Below, one piece after another: positions 42,167 through 50,394 of a DNA stretch of 50,394 nt. Origin of the DNA: Lachnocurva sp029100405 (GTDB taxonomy: Bacteria; Bacillota; Clostridia; Lachnospirales; Lachnospiraceae); assembly GCA_046263755.1 (NCBI GenBank), contig JBJYZC010000018.1, positions 1-50,394 of the forward strand, written 5' to 3'. A program made the position numbers and the translations under genes. The number at the start of each line of letters is the position of its first letter. The stretch's first letter is position 1. The notes below the pieces were generated by a model. The model saw only the letters and a list, made by a program, of their open reading frames with translations, was not told where the DNA came from and made no database searches.

Positions 42167-45016
42167 TCATTTCGTATTTGTCCCCTTCAAATACTTCTTC
42201 AGATACTGCCCGGTATAGCTTTCCTGAATCGAAACGATCTCCTCCGGCGTTCCGGTTGCCACAATGGTTCCGCCGCCGTCTCCACCTTCCGGCCCCAGAT
42301 CAATGATATAGTCGGCCGTCTTTATGACATCGAGATTGTGCTCAATGACCACAACGGTATTTCCGCTGTCCGACAGCTTTCTTAAGATCTCGACCAGCTT
42401 ATTGACATCTTCGAAATGCAGACCGGTCGTCGGCTCGTCCAGCACATAGATCGTCTTTCCTGTCCCGCGGCGGCTAAGCTCAGTCGCCAGCTTGATTCTC
42501 TGGGCTTCTCCTCCGGATAGCTGAGTCGAAGGCTGACCGAGCCGGATGTAGCCCAAACCCACATCATAGAGGGTCTGGATCTTCCGTGAGATGGATGGAA
42601 TATTCTGGAAGAAATCCAAGGCCTCTTCCACGGTCATATTTAAGACGTCATAGATGGACTTGCCCTTATATTTCACCTCCAGCGTCTCTCTGTTATAACG
42701 CTTTCCATGGCAGACTTCACAGGGGACATAGACATCCGGAAGAAAGCGCATCTCGATTTTCTTGATGCCGTCTCCGCTGCAGGCCTCACATCGGCCGCCC
42801 TTGACATTAAAGGAAAACCTTCCCTTGGAATAGCCTCTTGCCTTGGCATCCGGCGTTCCGGCGAAAAGTTCCCGGATCATATCGAAAACACCTGTATATG
42901 TTGCAGGATTCGACCGCGGAGTCCGGCCAATCGGAGACTGGTCTATATTTATGATCTTATCCAGCTGCTCGGCGCCAATCAGCTTACGGAATTTGCCGGG
43001 GATGGTCCGTGCTCTGTTGAGCTTTCTGGCCAGGGCCTTATAGAGAATCTCGTTGATCAAAGACGACTTTCCGGAGCCGGAGACACCGGTCACAACCGTC
43101 ATGATCCCTAAGGGGATCTTGACATCGATATTCTTCAGATTGTGTTCTTTCGCGCCCTCGATGGTCAGCCAACCGGTCGGTTTGCGTCGGATCTCTGGCA
43201 CCGGCACTGCCCGCTTCCCCGAAAGGTACTGGCCGGTGATGGACTTGGGGTTCTTCATCAGATCCTCCGCCGTTCCCGTTGCCACGATCTCGCCGCCGTG
43301 CTCGCCGGCGCCCGGGCCCACATCCACTATGAAATCGGCCGCCCGCATGGTGTCCTCGTCATGCTCGACCACAATCAGGGTATTGCCCAGGTCGCGAAGC
43401 CCTTTCAGGGAAGCCAGAAGCTTGTCATTGTCCCTCTGATGGAGACCGATCGATGGCTCGTCCAATATATAAGCCACGCCAACCAGGCCGGAGCCGATCT
43501 GGGTAGCCAGACGGATCCGCTGCGTCTCACCGCCGGACAAAGTCGCCGTTGCCCGGGACAGAGACAGGTAGTCCAGTCCGACATCCTTCAGAAAACGTAC
43601 CCTTCCCTTGATCTCCTTCAAAATTGCATCGCCGATCAGATGCTGCTGGGGAGAAAGCTTCAGGTCTTCGAGCCAGGGGCCCAGATCCCGGATGGCCAGA
43701 GTCGTCACTTCATAGATATTTTTGTCGCCGACCGTTACGGCCAGAGAAGACGGCTTCAGCCTCTGCCCATGACAGGTCCGGCACTCATCCATGACCATGA
43801 ATTCCTCGTAGGACTGACGTGCCGCATCGGAAGAAGTCTCCCGATAACGGCGGTGCATATCACTGATCAATCCCTCGAACTGAACCATATAAGTGCCCTC
43901 GGACCGCTGGCCCTTGTAATGCACGGCCACAGACTTTGGAAATCCGTGGAGAAACATAGACCGGATTGATTCATCCAGTTCTTCGTATGGCGTATCCAGT
44001 GAGAAGTCATAGGCTTCGGAAAGCGCCACGAGAAGTGCATGGGTGAAACTGTCTGACTTCGAAGAGGACTGCCAGCCCGGACACTGTACGGCTCCCTGAT
44101 TGAAGGACAGGGTTTGATCCGGAATCATCAGAGATTCATCGAATTCCATATGGTAACCCAGGCCGGAGCATTCCGGGCAGGCACCGAAAGGATTGTTGAA
44201 GGAGAAGGACCGGGGCTCGATCTCATCAATGCTGATCCCGCAATCCGGACAGGAGAAGGAATCCGAGAAATTCAAAGTATCTCCATCTACGACCTGTACC
44301 TGGAGGAGACCATTTGCAAGTTTCAAAACATTTTCGATGGAATCCGTCAGACGCTTTTCGATCCCCGCCTTCACCACAAGGCGGTCTACAACGATCTCAA
44401 TATTGTGCTTTTGGTTTTTATTTAACTGGATCTCATCTTCCTGGAGCTCGTACTGACTGCCATCGATAATGGCCCGGACATAGCCGGATTTTCTTGCTCT
44501 CTCCAGAAGTTTCTCATGGGTGCCCTTCCGTCCGCGAACGACCGGGGCAAGGAGGAGGATCTTGGTCCGCTCTGGAAGTTTCATGATCTGGTCCACCATC
44601 TGATCGACGGTCTGCCGCTGAATGACGCGGCCGCAGTTGGGGCAATGGGGAATGCCTGCTCTGGCATAGAGGAGCCGGAAATAATCATAGATCTCCGTTA
44701 CGGTTCCGACCGTGGATCTGGGGTTGTGGTTGGTCGATTTCTGGTCAATGGAGATGGCCGGAGGCATCCCTTCGATCTTGTCCACATTCGGTTTCTCCAT
44801 CTGTCCCAGGAACTGGCGGGCATAGGAGGAGAGGGACTCCATATAACGGCGCTGGCCCTCTGCAAAAATTGTATCAAAGGCCAGGGAGGACTTTCCGGAC
44901 CCGGACAAACCTGTAAAGACGGTAAAGCTGTCCCGGGGAATGTCCACGGAAACATTCTTCAGATTGTGCTCATTGGCTCCCCGGACTTTAATGTATTTGA
45001 TGTTCTTCTTATCCAT
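42167..45016 (-). CDS. uvrA: Excinuclease ABC subunit A
   Basis: A 949-residue damage-recognition ATPase of nucleotide excision repair. Two ABC modules: Walker A FTGLSGSGKSSLAFDTIF near residue 34 and VTGVSGSGKSSLINEIL near 640; signature LSGGETQRIRLA and LSGGEAQRIKLA. Zinc-binding CPNC, CPDC/CPEC and CEAC/CEVC pairs are present. Length is normal. It lies downstream of uvrB, 139 bases away, with a 16-bp repeat in the gap. Confidence 0.97.
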   Translation of the reverse strand: MDKKNIKYIKVRGANEHNLKNVSVDIPRDSFTVFTGLSGSGKSSLAFDTIFAEGQRRYMESLSSYARQFLGQMEKPNVDKIEGMPPAISIDQKSTNHNPRSTVGTVTEIYDYFRLLYARAGIPHCPNCGRVIQRQTVDQMVDQIMKLPERTKILLLAPVVRGRKGTHEKLLERARKSGYVRAIIDGSQYELQEDEIQLNKNQKHNIEIVVDRLVVKAGIEKRLTDSIENVLKLANGLLQVQVVDGDTLNFSDSFSCPDCGISIDEIEPRSFSFNNPFGACPECSGLGYHMEFDESLMIPDQTLSFNQGAVQCPGWQSSSKSDSFTHALLVALSEAYDFSLDTPYEELDESIRSMFLHGFPKSVAVHYKGQRSEGTYMVQFEGLISDMHRRYRETSSDAARQSYEEFMVMDECRTCHGQRLKPSSLAVTVGDKNIYEVTTLAIRDLGPWLEDLKLSPQQHLIGDAILKEIKGRVRFLKDVGLDYLSLSRATATLSGGETQRIRLATQIGSGLVGVAYILDEPSIGLHQRDNDKLLASLKGLRDLGNTLIVVEHDEDTMRAADFIVDVGPGAGEHGGEIVATGTAEDLMKNPKSITGQYLSGKRAVPVPEIRRKPTGWLTIEGAKEHNLKNIDVKIPLGIMTVVTGVSGSGKSSLINEILYKALARKLNRARTIPGKFRKLIGAEQLDKIINIDQSPIGRTPRSNPATYTGVFDMIRELFAGTPDAKARGYSKGRFSFNVKGGRCEACSGDGIKKIEMRFLPDVYVPCEVCHGKRYNRETLEVKYKGKSIYDVLNMTVEEALDFFQNIPSISRKIQTLYDVGLGYIRLGQPSTQLSGGEAQRIKLATELSRRGTGKTIYVLDEPTTGLHFEDVNKLVEILRKLSDSGNTVVVIEHNLDVIKTADYIIDLGPEGGDGGGTIVATGTPEEIVSIQESYTGQYLKKYLKGTNTK

Positions 45017-45065
45017 TCTTCCTACTTTCTTATGGAATGATCTGTGCGATTTGGTTTCCTTGCTT

Positions 45066-45097
45066 CGCTACTCCTGCCAGGCGCTACTCCTGCCACA
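45066..45097. repeat. Two tandem 16-bp repeats between uvrB and uvrA
   Basis: CGCTACTCCTGCCA occurs at 45066 and 45082. A hairpin, CTGAGA-GGGC-tt-GCCC-CTG-TCTCAG (45135-45159), straddles the uvrB stop. Confidence 0.8.
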
Positions 45098-45155
45098 ATA
45101 CATGCGGCATTCTCGTGGTACTTTCGATCCATGCCTGAGAGGGCTTGCCCCTGTC

Positions 45156-47195
45156 TCAGTGCCTGGTTCGACGACGTTTTCCACCAGATGCCTTCCGGTC
45201 CGCCTGGTCCACTTCCAGGTCACGCAGCATATTCTTGACCTCGATCAGGCGGTCCCGGTATTCGGCTGCAATCTCAAAATTCAGATCTACCGCGGCATCG
45301 TCCATCTTCTTCTTGTACTTGTCAGCCAGTTCCCGAAGCTCAGACAGATCCATATCTTCCGGTTCTTTGGAGAAGGTCTCCTTCTCTTCCTTTGCCAGGG
45401 CCTTGGAAACCGACATCACTTCACGAACCGCCTTCTGAATCGTGGTCGGCGTAATGCCATGGGCTTCATTATAGGCTTTCTGAATGCTTCGTCTCCGGTT
45501 GGTCTCATCGATTGCTGCCCGCATGGAATCCGTAATGGTATCGGCATACATGATGACATGTCCTTCGGAATTTCGTGCTGCCCGGCCAATGGTCTGGATC
45601 AGAGAGGTCTCCGATCGGAGAAAGCCTTCCTTATCCGCATCCAATATGGCAACCAAAGTGATCTCCGGTATGTCCAGTCCTTCTCGAAGAAGGTTGATTC
45701 CAACCAGGACATCAAAGACATCCAGCCTTAGATCCCGAATGATCTCTGCACGTTCCAAAGTGTCGATATCCGAATGGAGATACTTGACCCGAATGCCGAG
45801 TTCCTGCATATAAGTGGTCAGATCCTCTGCCATGCGCTTGGTCAAAGTCGTGATCAATACCTTATGATGGTTCTTGGTCTCCTTCTTGATCTCAGAAATC
45901 AAGTCATCGATCTGGCCCTCGACCGGCCGCACGGAAATTTCCGGATCCAGAAGTCCGGTCGGCCGGATGATCTGCTCTGCCCGAAGCATCTCATGCTCCT
46001 TCTCGTAATCGCCGGGAGTCGCCGAAACGAAGAGCATCTGGTCAATTTTCTGCTCGAATTCCTCGAACTTCAGCGGTCGGTTATCCATCGCTGACGGCAG
46101 ACGGAAGCCGAAATCTACCAGGGTCTGCTTTCGGCTTAAATTTCCGAAATACATGCCGCGGAACTGGGGCAGGGTAATATGAGACTCGTCCGCAATGATG
46201 AGATAGTCATCGCCGAAATAATCCAGAAGGCACATGGGCGGCTCGCCCGGTTTCTGGCTTGTCATATGGCGAGTGTAATTCTCGATGCCGGAGCAGAAGC
46301 CGGTTTCCCGAAGCATCTCAATATCGAAATTGGTCCGCTCCGCAATTCGCTGAGCCTCGATCAATTTGCCCTCATGCTTAAAATATTTGACCCGTTCCTC
46401 TAATTCTTTCTCGATGGAATCACAGGCCTTGTTCATGGTTTCCTGGGGAACGACATAGTGAGAGGCCGGGAAGACCGGGGCATGAGTGACTTCTGATTTA
46501 GCGGTCTGGTTGACCGGGTCCATCTCTAAGATCCGGTCGATCTCGTCGCCGAAAAATTCCACCCGATAGAAGTAATCCGAGGTCGTCGCCGGGAAAATGT
46601 CGAGCACATCGCCGTGAACCCGGAAGGTGCCACGGGTGAAGTCCATGTCGTTTCGGATGTACTGCATGTTGATGAGGGAGGAGATGACCTGATCCCGGTC
46701 GATCTCCATGCCCGGACGCAGGCTGACCATCATATTCTCATAGTCATCCGGCGAACCGATGCCGTAAATGCAGGAAACAGAGGACACAATAATGACATCC
46801 TTCCTCTCGGACAAAGATGCGGTTGCCGAGAGGCGGAGCTTATCGATCTCGTCATTGATAGCCGAGTCCTTGGCAATATAGGTATCAGTCGATGGCACAT
46901 AGGCCTCCGGCTGGTAATAATCATAGTAGGAGACGAAATATTCCACGGCATTTTCCGGGAAGAACTCCTTCATCTCCCCATAGAGCTGGCCGGCCAAAGT
47001 CTTGTTATGGGAAATGATCAAGGTCGGTTTCTGCAAGGCCTGGATGATATTGGCCATGGTAAAGGTCTTTCCGGATCCGGTGACACCCTGGAGGGTTTCA
47101 AACTGGTTTCCTTCCCGAAAGCCCTGAACAAGTTTGTCTATGGCCTGAGGCTGATCTCCGGTTGGTTTATATTTCGAATGAAGTTGAAACTGCAT
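45156..47195 (-). CDS. uvrB: Excinuclease ABC subunit B
   Basis: A 679-residue UvrB. Walker A is GVTGSGKTFTMAN near residue 39, the damage-probing beta-hairpin YYDYYQPEAYVPSTDTYIAKD follows near 92, helicase motifs DESH and LLREGLDIPE are clear, and a C-terminal UVR motif contacts UvrC. It loads on DNA from the UvrA complex. Start and length are typical. The 259-base region upstream contains a 71-bp tandem repeat and the secA terminator. Confidence 0.97.
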   Translation of the reverse strand: MQFQLHSKYKPTGDQPQAIDKLVQGFREGNQFETLQGVTGSGKTFTMANIIQALQKPTLIISHNKTLAGQLYGEMKEFFPENAVEYFVSYYDYYQPEAYVPSTDTYIAKDSAINDEIDKLRLSATASLSERKDVIIVSSVSCIYGIGSPDDYENMMVSLRPGMEIDRDQVISSLINMQYIRNDMDFTRGTFRVHGDVLDIFPATTSDYFYRVEFFGDEIDRILEMDPVNQTAKSEVTHAPVFPASHYVVPQETMNKACDSIEKELEERVKYFKHEGKLIEAQRIAERTNFDIEMLRETGFCSGIENYTRHMTSQKPGEPPMCLLDYFGDDYLIIADESHITLPQFRGMYFGNLSRKQTLVDFGFRLPSAMDNRPLKFEEFEQKIDQMLFVSATPGDYEKEHEMLRAEQIIRPTGLLDPEISVRPVEGQIDDLISEIKKETKNHHKVLITTLTKRMAEDLTTYMQELGIRVKYLHSDIDTLERAEIIRDLRLDVFDVLVGINLLREGLDIPEITLVAILDADKEGFLRSETSLIQTIGRAARNSEGHVIMYADTITDSMRAAIDETNRRRSIQKAYNEAHGITPTTIQKAVREVMSVSKALAKEEKETFSKEPEDMDLSELRELADKYKKKMDDAAVDLNFEIAAEYRDRLIEVKNMLRDLEVDQADRKASGGKRRRTRH

Positions 47196-47213
47196 TTTTT
47201 GCTCCTTCGAGAA

Positions 47214-47355
47214 AATGCTATTTGTGTCACAAGTCCTGTTTACCAGTCATTGATGCTGTCGTTTCACTATTCTGGCACCCGAATAATGCTATGCGTGTCA
47301 GAAGTATTGTTTACCAGTCATTGATGCTGTCGTTCCACTATTCTAGCACCCGAAT
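47214..47355. repeat. Two tandem 71-bp repeats upstream of uvrB
   Basis: Units at 47214-47284 and 47285-47355 begin AATGCTAT and end CACCCGAAT; they differ at only a few positions. They lie in the 5' leader of uvrB. Confidence 0.9.
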
Positions 47356-47415
47356 GTATGTTTGTCATCTGCTTACAGGCGGATTTCATTCTTATTTAAT
47401 ATCTAAAAGGGGCCT

Positions 47416-47446
47416 AAAAAAGGCGAGTGCCCTTTGCACTCGCCTT
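47416..47446 (-). terminator. Intrinsic terminator of secA
   Basis: On the minus strand, GGCGAGTGC (47436-47444) pairs with GCACTCGCC (47422-47430) around a five-base loop, followed by TTTTTT (47416-47421). It lies about ten bases after the secA stop. Confidence 0.9.
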
Positions 47447-47454
47447 TCTTCATT

Positions 47455-50031
47455 CTATTCTGCAAATCTGCCGTGGCAATTCTTATACTTCTTGCCGGAT
47501 CCGCAAGGGCAGGGATCGTTGGGGTAGATCTTCTTTGCCTTGCGGCGCTTGGGTCCGCGGACATCCGGGCCTTCTTCCTTATTGGTTGCTGTCTCTTTGG
47601 CAACCTCTTCCCGCTCGATCTTCTTTTCTACACGGATGCGGAAGAGCATCTGAACAGTATCATGCTTGATGGCGTCGTTCATCTCATCCATCATGTCATA
47701 GGAAATCATCTTGTACTCGTCGACCGGATTTCTCTGACCATAAGCCTGGAGACCGATTCCCTGCTTGAGCTGTTCCATGTCATCGATCTCATTCATCCAC
47801 TTCTGATCGATCACACGAAGAAGAACGACACGCTCGACTTCACGGAACTGCTCGGGATCCGGGAATTCGGCTTCCTTGTCGTTATAATATTTCTCGGCAC
47901 GCTCATAGATCTTATCGGAGAGGTCGCTTGCTTTCTTGACATCTGAAAGGTCCTCTTCCCGAATCGGCTGGAGGGGAAGGACATCCAGAAGGAGGTTATT
48001 GAGTTCGTTCAGATCCCAGTCTGCCTTCTCGACATCATCCGAGCAGACCTTGGCAATATCCTGGTTTATGATATCCCGTGTCATGCTCTGGATCTGGGAC
48101 TTCATATTTTCTCCGGCCAGGACCCGTCTTCTCTGCTTATAGATCATCTCACGCTGTTCGTTCATGACCTGATCATATTCGAGCAGGTTTTTACGAATTG
48201 CGAAGTTATTGGACTCGATTTTCTCCTGGGCCCTCTCGATTGCGGAAGAAAGCATCTTGTGCTGAATCCTCTGGCCTTCCGGAACACCGAGATTCTCGAA
48301 GACTTTGATCAGACGTTCCGATCCGAAGAGCCGCATCAGATCATCCTCCAGGGAAATGAAGAACTGAGATTCACCCGGATCTCCCTGTCGTCCGGAACGT
48401 CCGCGCAGCTGGTTATCAATTCGACGGGATTCATGGCGCTCGGTTCCGACGATCTTCAGGCCGCCGGCTGCTCTGGCGTCATCGTCCAGCTTGATATCGG
48501 TACCACGGCCTGCCATGTTCGTCGCAATGGTAACGGCTCCATGTTTTCCGGCTTGGGCAACAATGGCAGCTTCTTTCTCATGATACTTGGCATTCAGAAC
48601 TTCATGCTGAATTCCTTCCCGGCTCAACATTCTGGACAGGAGTTCGGAAACATCGATATTTACGGTACCGACAAGGACCGGCTGTCCCTTTTCGTGGGAT
48701 TTCTTTACTTCTTCGACGACCGCTTTATATTTCTCAGCCTTGGTCTTATAAACAGCATCTTCGTGGTCGACACGGATGACCGGCTTATTAGTCGGAATGG
48801 TGACAACGTCCATGCCGTAGATATCACGAAATTCCTGCTCTTCGGTCGCTGCGGTACCGGTCATGCCGCCCTTCTTATCGTACTTGTTGAAGAAGTTCTG
48901 GAAGGTGATCGTTGCAAGCGTCTTGGATTCGCGGTTGACCTTGACATGTTCCTTGGCTTCGATTGCCTGATGAAGTCCGTCGGAATAACGGCGGCCCGGC
49001 ATGATTCGTCCGGTAAAACCATCAACGATCAGAACTTCGTTGTCTTTGACTACGTAATCTTCATCCCTCTTCATCAAATTATGCGCACGAAGGGCCAGAA
49101 TAACGGTATGCTGGATCTCCAGATTCTCCGGATCCGCAAGGTTGTCGATGTGGAAGAACTGCTCGACCTTCTTCACACCCTGCTGAGTCAGAGTGACAAA
49201 CTTGTCCTTCTCATTGACGATATAATCGCCGGTCTCCTTCTGTTCAACGCCCATGATGGCATCGATCTTGGAAAACTCAGGCAGGTCCTCCCCTCGCTTC
49301 ATCTGGCGGGCTAAGACATCACATAATTCATAGATCTTGGTGGATTTCCCGCTCTGGCCGGAAATGATAAGCGGAGTCCGTGCTTCATCGATCAGAATGG
49401 AGTCCACCTCATCGATGATGCAGTAATGCAGACCTCGCTGAACTTCGTCTTTCTCATAGACAGCCATGTTGTCTCGGAGGTAATCGAATCCCAGCTCGTT
49501 ATTGGTAATGTAAGTGATGTCGCAGTTGTAGGCTTCCTGACGCTCTTCCTTGTCCATAGAATTCAGGACACAGCCAACAGTCAGACCCAGGAAACGATGG
49601 ACCTGACCCATCTCATCCGCGTCTCGTTTTGCCAGATAGTCATTGACGGTTACAACATGAACGCCTTTGCCTTCCAGGGCATTTAAGTAGGAGGGAAGGG
49701 TTGCCACCAGGGTCTTTCCTTCACCGGTACGCATCTCGGCGATTCGTCCCTGATGAAGAATTATGCCGCCCATCAGCTGAACCTTGAAAGGCTCCATACC
49801 AAGTACTCGCTTGGCGGCTTCCCGAACGGTTGCGAATGCTTCCGGCAGAAGCTGATCCAGAGTCTCTCCCTTGGCCAGGCGGTCCTTGAATTTCTGGGTT
49901 TGTCCCTGCAGTTCTTCATCTGACATTGCCTGCATGGTTGGCCGCAATTTCTCAATCTTCTCAACGGTCGGCATGATCCGCTTTAATTCATGATCGGAAT
50001 GCGTGCCGAAAATCTTCGTCATAAGTCCCAT
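47455..50031 (-). CDS. secA: Preprotein translocase ATPase SecA
   Basis: An 858-residue Sec motor ATPase that drives export through SecYEG, needed for the GH25 proteins and lipoprotein here. N-terminus MGLMTKIFGTHSDHELK, Walker A MRTGEGKTLVATLP, Walker B with CIIDEVDSILIDEARTPLIISG, helicase motif GRGTDIKLD, LRGRSGRQGDPGESQF, and the C-terminal zinc-binding SEC-C motif DPCPCGSGKKYKNCHG. Full length. ATG at 50031 has GGAG about 11 bases upstream, rather far; ATG at 50022 is possible but would shorten the usual N-terminus. Confidence 0.97.
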   Translation of the reverse strand: MGLMTKIFGTHSDHELKRIMPTVEKIEKLRPTMQAMSDEELQGQTQKFKDRLAKGETLDQLLPEAFATVREAAKRVLGMEPFKVQLMGGIILHQGRIAEMRTGEGKTLVATLPSYLNALEGKGVHVVTVNDYLAKRDADEMGQVHRFLGLTVGCVLNSMDKEERQEAYNCDITYITNNELGFDYLRDNMAVYEKDEVQRGLHYCIIDEVDSILIDEARTPLIISGQSGKSTKIYELCDVLARQMKRGEDLPEFSKIDAIMGVEQKETGDYIVNEKDKFVTLTQQGVKKVEQFFHIDNLADPENLEIQHTVILALRAHNLMKRDEDYVVKDNEVLIVDGFTGRIMPGRRYSDGLHQAIEAKEHVKVNRESKTLATITFQNFFNKYDKKGGMTGTAATEEQEFRDIYGMDVVTIPTNKPVIRVDHEDAVYKTKAEKYKAVVEEVKKSHEKGQPVLVGTVNIDVSELLSRMLSREGIQHEVLNAKYHEKEAAIVAQAGKHGAVTIATNMAGRGTDIKLDDDARAAGGLKIVGTERHESRRIDNQLRGRSGRQGDPGESQFFISLEDDLMRLFGSERLIKVFENLGVPEGQRIQHKMLSSAIERAQEKIESNNFAIRKNLLEYDQVMNEQREMIYKQRRRVLAGENMKSQIQSMTRDIINQDIAKVCSDDVEKADWDLNELNNLLLDVLPLQPIREEDLSDVKKASDLSDKIYERAEKYYNDKEAEFPDPEQFREVERVVLLRVIDQKWMNEIDDMEQLKQGIGLQAYGQRNPVDEYKMISYDMMDEMNDAIKHDTVQMLFRIRVEKKIEREEVAKETATNKEEGPDVRGPKRRKAKKIYPNDPCPCGSGKKYKNCHGRFAE

Positions 50032-50090
50032 TGAATGCTAATCTCCTTTGTCACTTGATCCTTATATGCTTACATCTCAATCAACTGCTG

Positions 50091-50194
50091 TGATTGTCTC
50101 TTGTGATTGTTTCTTCTAATTGTCTCTTGTGATTGTCTCTTGTGATCATCACTTGGGATTGTCTCTTGTGATCACCTCTTGTGATCGTCTCTTG
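50091..50194. repeat. Eight tandem 13-bp repeats upstream of secA
   Basis: The unit TGATTGTCTCTTG is repeated about eight times, with substitutions, from 50091, then TGATCT. It lies 60 bases upstream of secA, in its leader or promoter region; 50195-50394 shows no recognised gene. Confidence 0.9.
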
Positions 50195-50394
50195 TGATCT
50201 CAAGCCCTATTCTTTGTATTTTAACACGCTCATTATGGCAGGGCAACAGCTCAGTCTTCTTTGAAAATTCGATGAAAAATGAAATTTTAAATTCCACTCT
50301 TGGTTTTATATGTGGAAGTTAGTCTTGCATAGGTAGCATTTACTCTTTCATACAATAGTACTATGATTGCCCTGTCCTTCTGACAGCAGTGGAA

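Overview
The window looks like chromosome from a low-to-mid-GC, monoderm member of the Clostridia, most likely Lachnospiraceae. Evidence: SecA/UvrB/UvrA, MreB, RecD2 and the CdaA-CdaR-GlmM block are all of Firmicutes type, ribosome binding sites are strong AGGAGG-like, terminators are hairpin plus T-tract, there is a lipoprotein with a lipobox, and no outer-membrane genes are seen. Genus is not claimed. No rRNA, tRNA or CRISPR array was found.

Layout. (1) 1-2877: two tandem copies of a secreted GH25 muramidase with Ig-like repeats; the second copy runs off the left edge. (2) 3072-3845: a membrane-anchored histidine phosphatase. (3) 3842-18995: a long minus-strand surface-glycan operon behind a promoter with a perfect dyad in its spacer. 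It encodes the four dTDP-rhamnose enzymes (RfbA-D), three ADP-heptose enzymes (GmhA, GmhB, HldE), a GT9 heptosyltransferase-like enzyme, two GT2 enzymes, a DUF2304 protein, an epimerase, a Wzx-like flippase and two acyltransferases. An IS110-family element with a candidate bridge RNA sits between gmhA and hldE in opposite orientation. (4) 19049-24172: UDP-galactopyranose mutase, a MerR-methyltransferase fusion, a PsiE-like membrane protein and an ATPase with a weak Walker B. (5) 24173-34629: amino-sugar and c-di-AMP block: glmS behind a structured leader, a UAP1-like UDP-sugar pyrophosphorylase, HPr, glmM, cdaR, cdaA and two membrane proteins. (6) 34744-41043: ComF, an orphan substrate-binding lipoprotein, RecD2, MreB. 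(7) 41341-41830: an intact antitoxin behind the internally deleted remnant of its toxin gene, with a textbook promoter and operator. (8) 42167-50031: uvrA, uvrB, secA.

How the genes work together. GlmS, GlmM and the UAP1-like enzyme supply UDP-GlcNAc for the wall; CdaA/CdaR make c-di-AMP and are usually coupled to GlmM. Rhamnose, galactofuranose and heptose donors feed a Wzx-type surface polysaccharide. The GH25 proteins probably act on the wall outside the cell.

The most striking global property is short tandem duplication. Nearly every intergenic spacer holds its own unrelated direct repeat (units of 13, 16, 31, 36, 40, 47, 55, 58, 61, 70 and 71 bp), and coding repeats occur in comF, the MerR-methyltransferase linker and the GH25 gene (558 bp inside the gene, 2642 bp for the whole gene). 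The best candidates for new biology are the IS110 bridge RNA, the glmS leader, a four-copy ++-- repeat at 24432-24657, an orphan plus-strand terminated RNA at about 42052-42131, and heptose synthesis in a monoderm.
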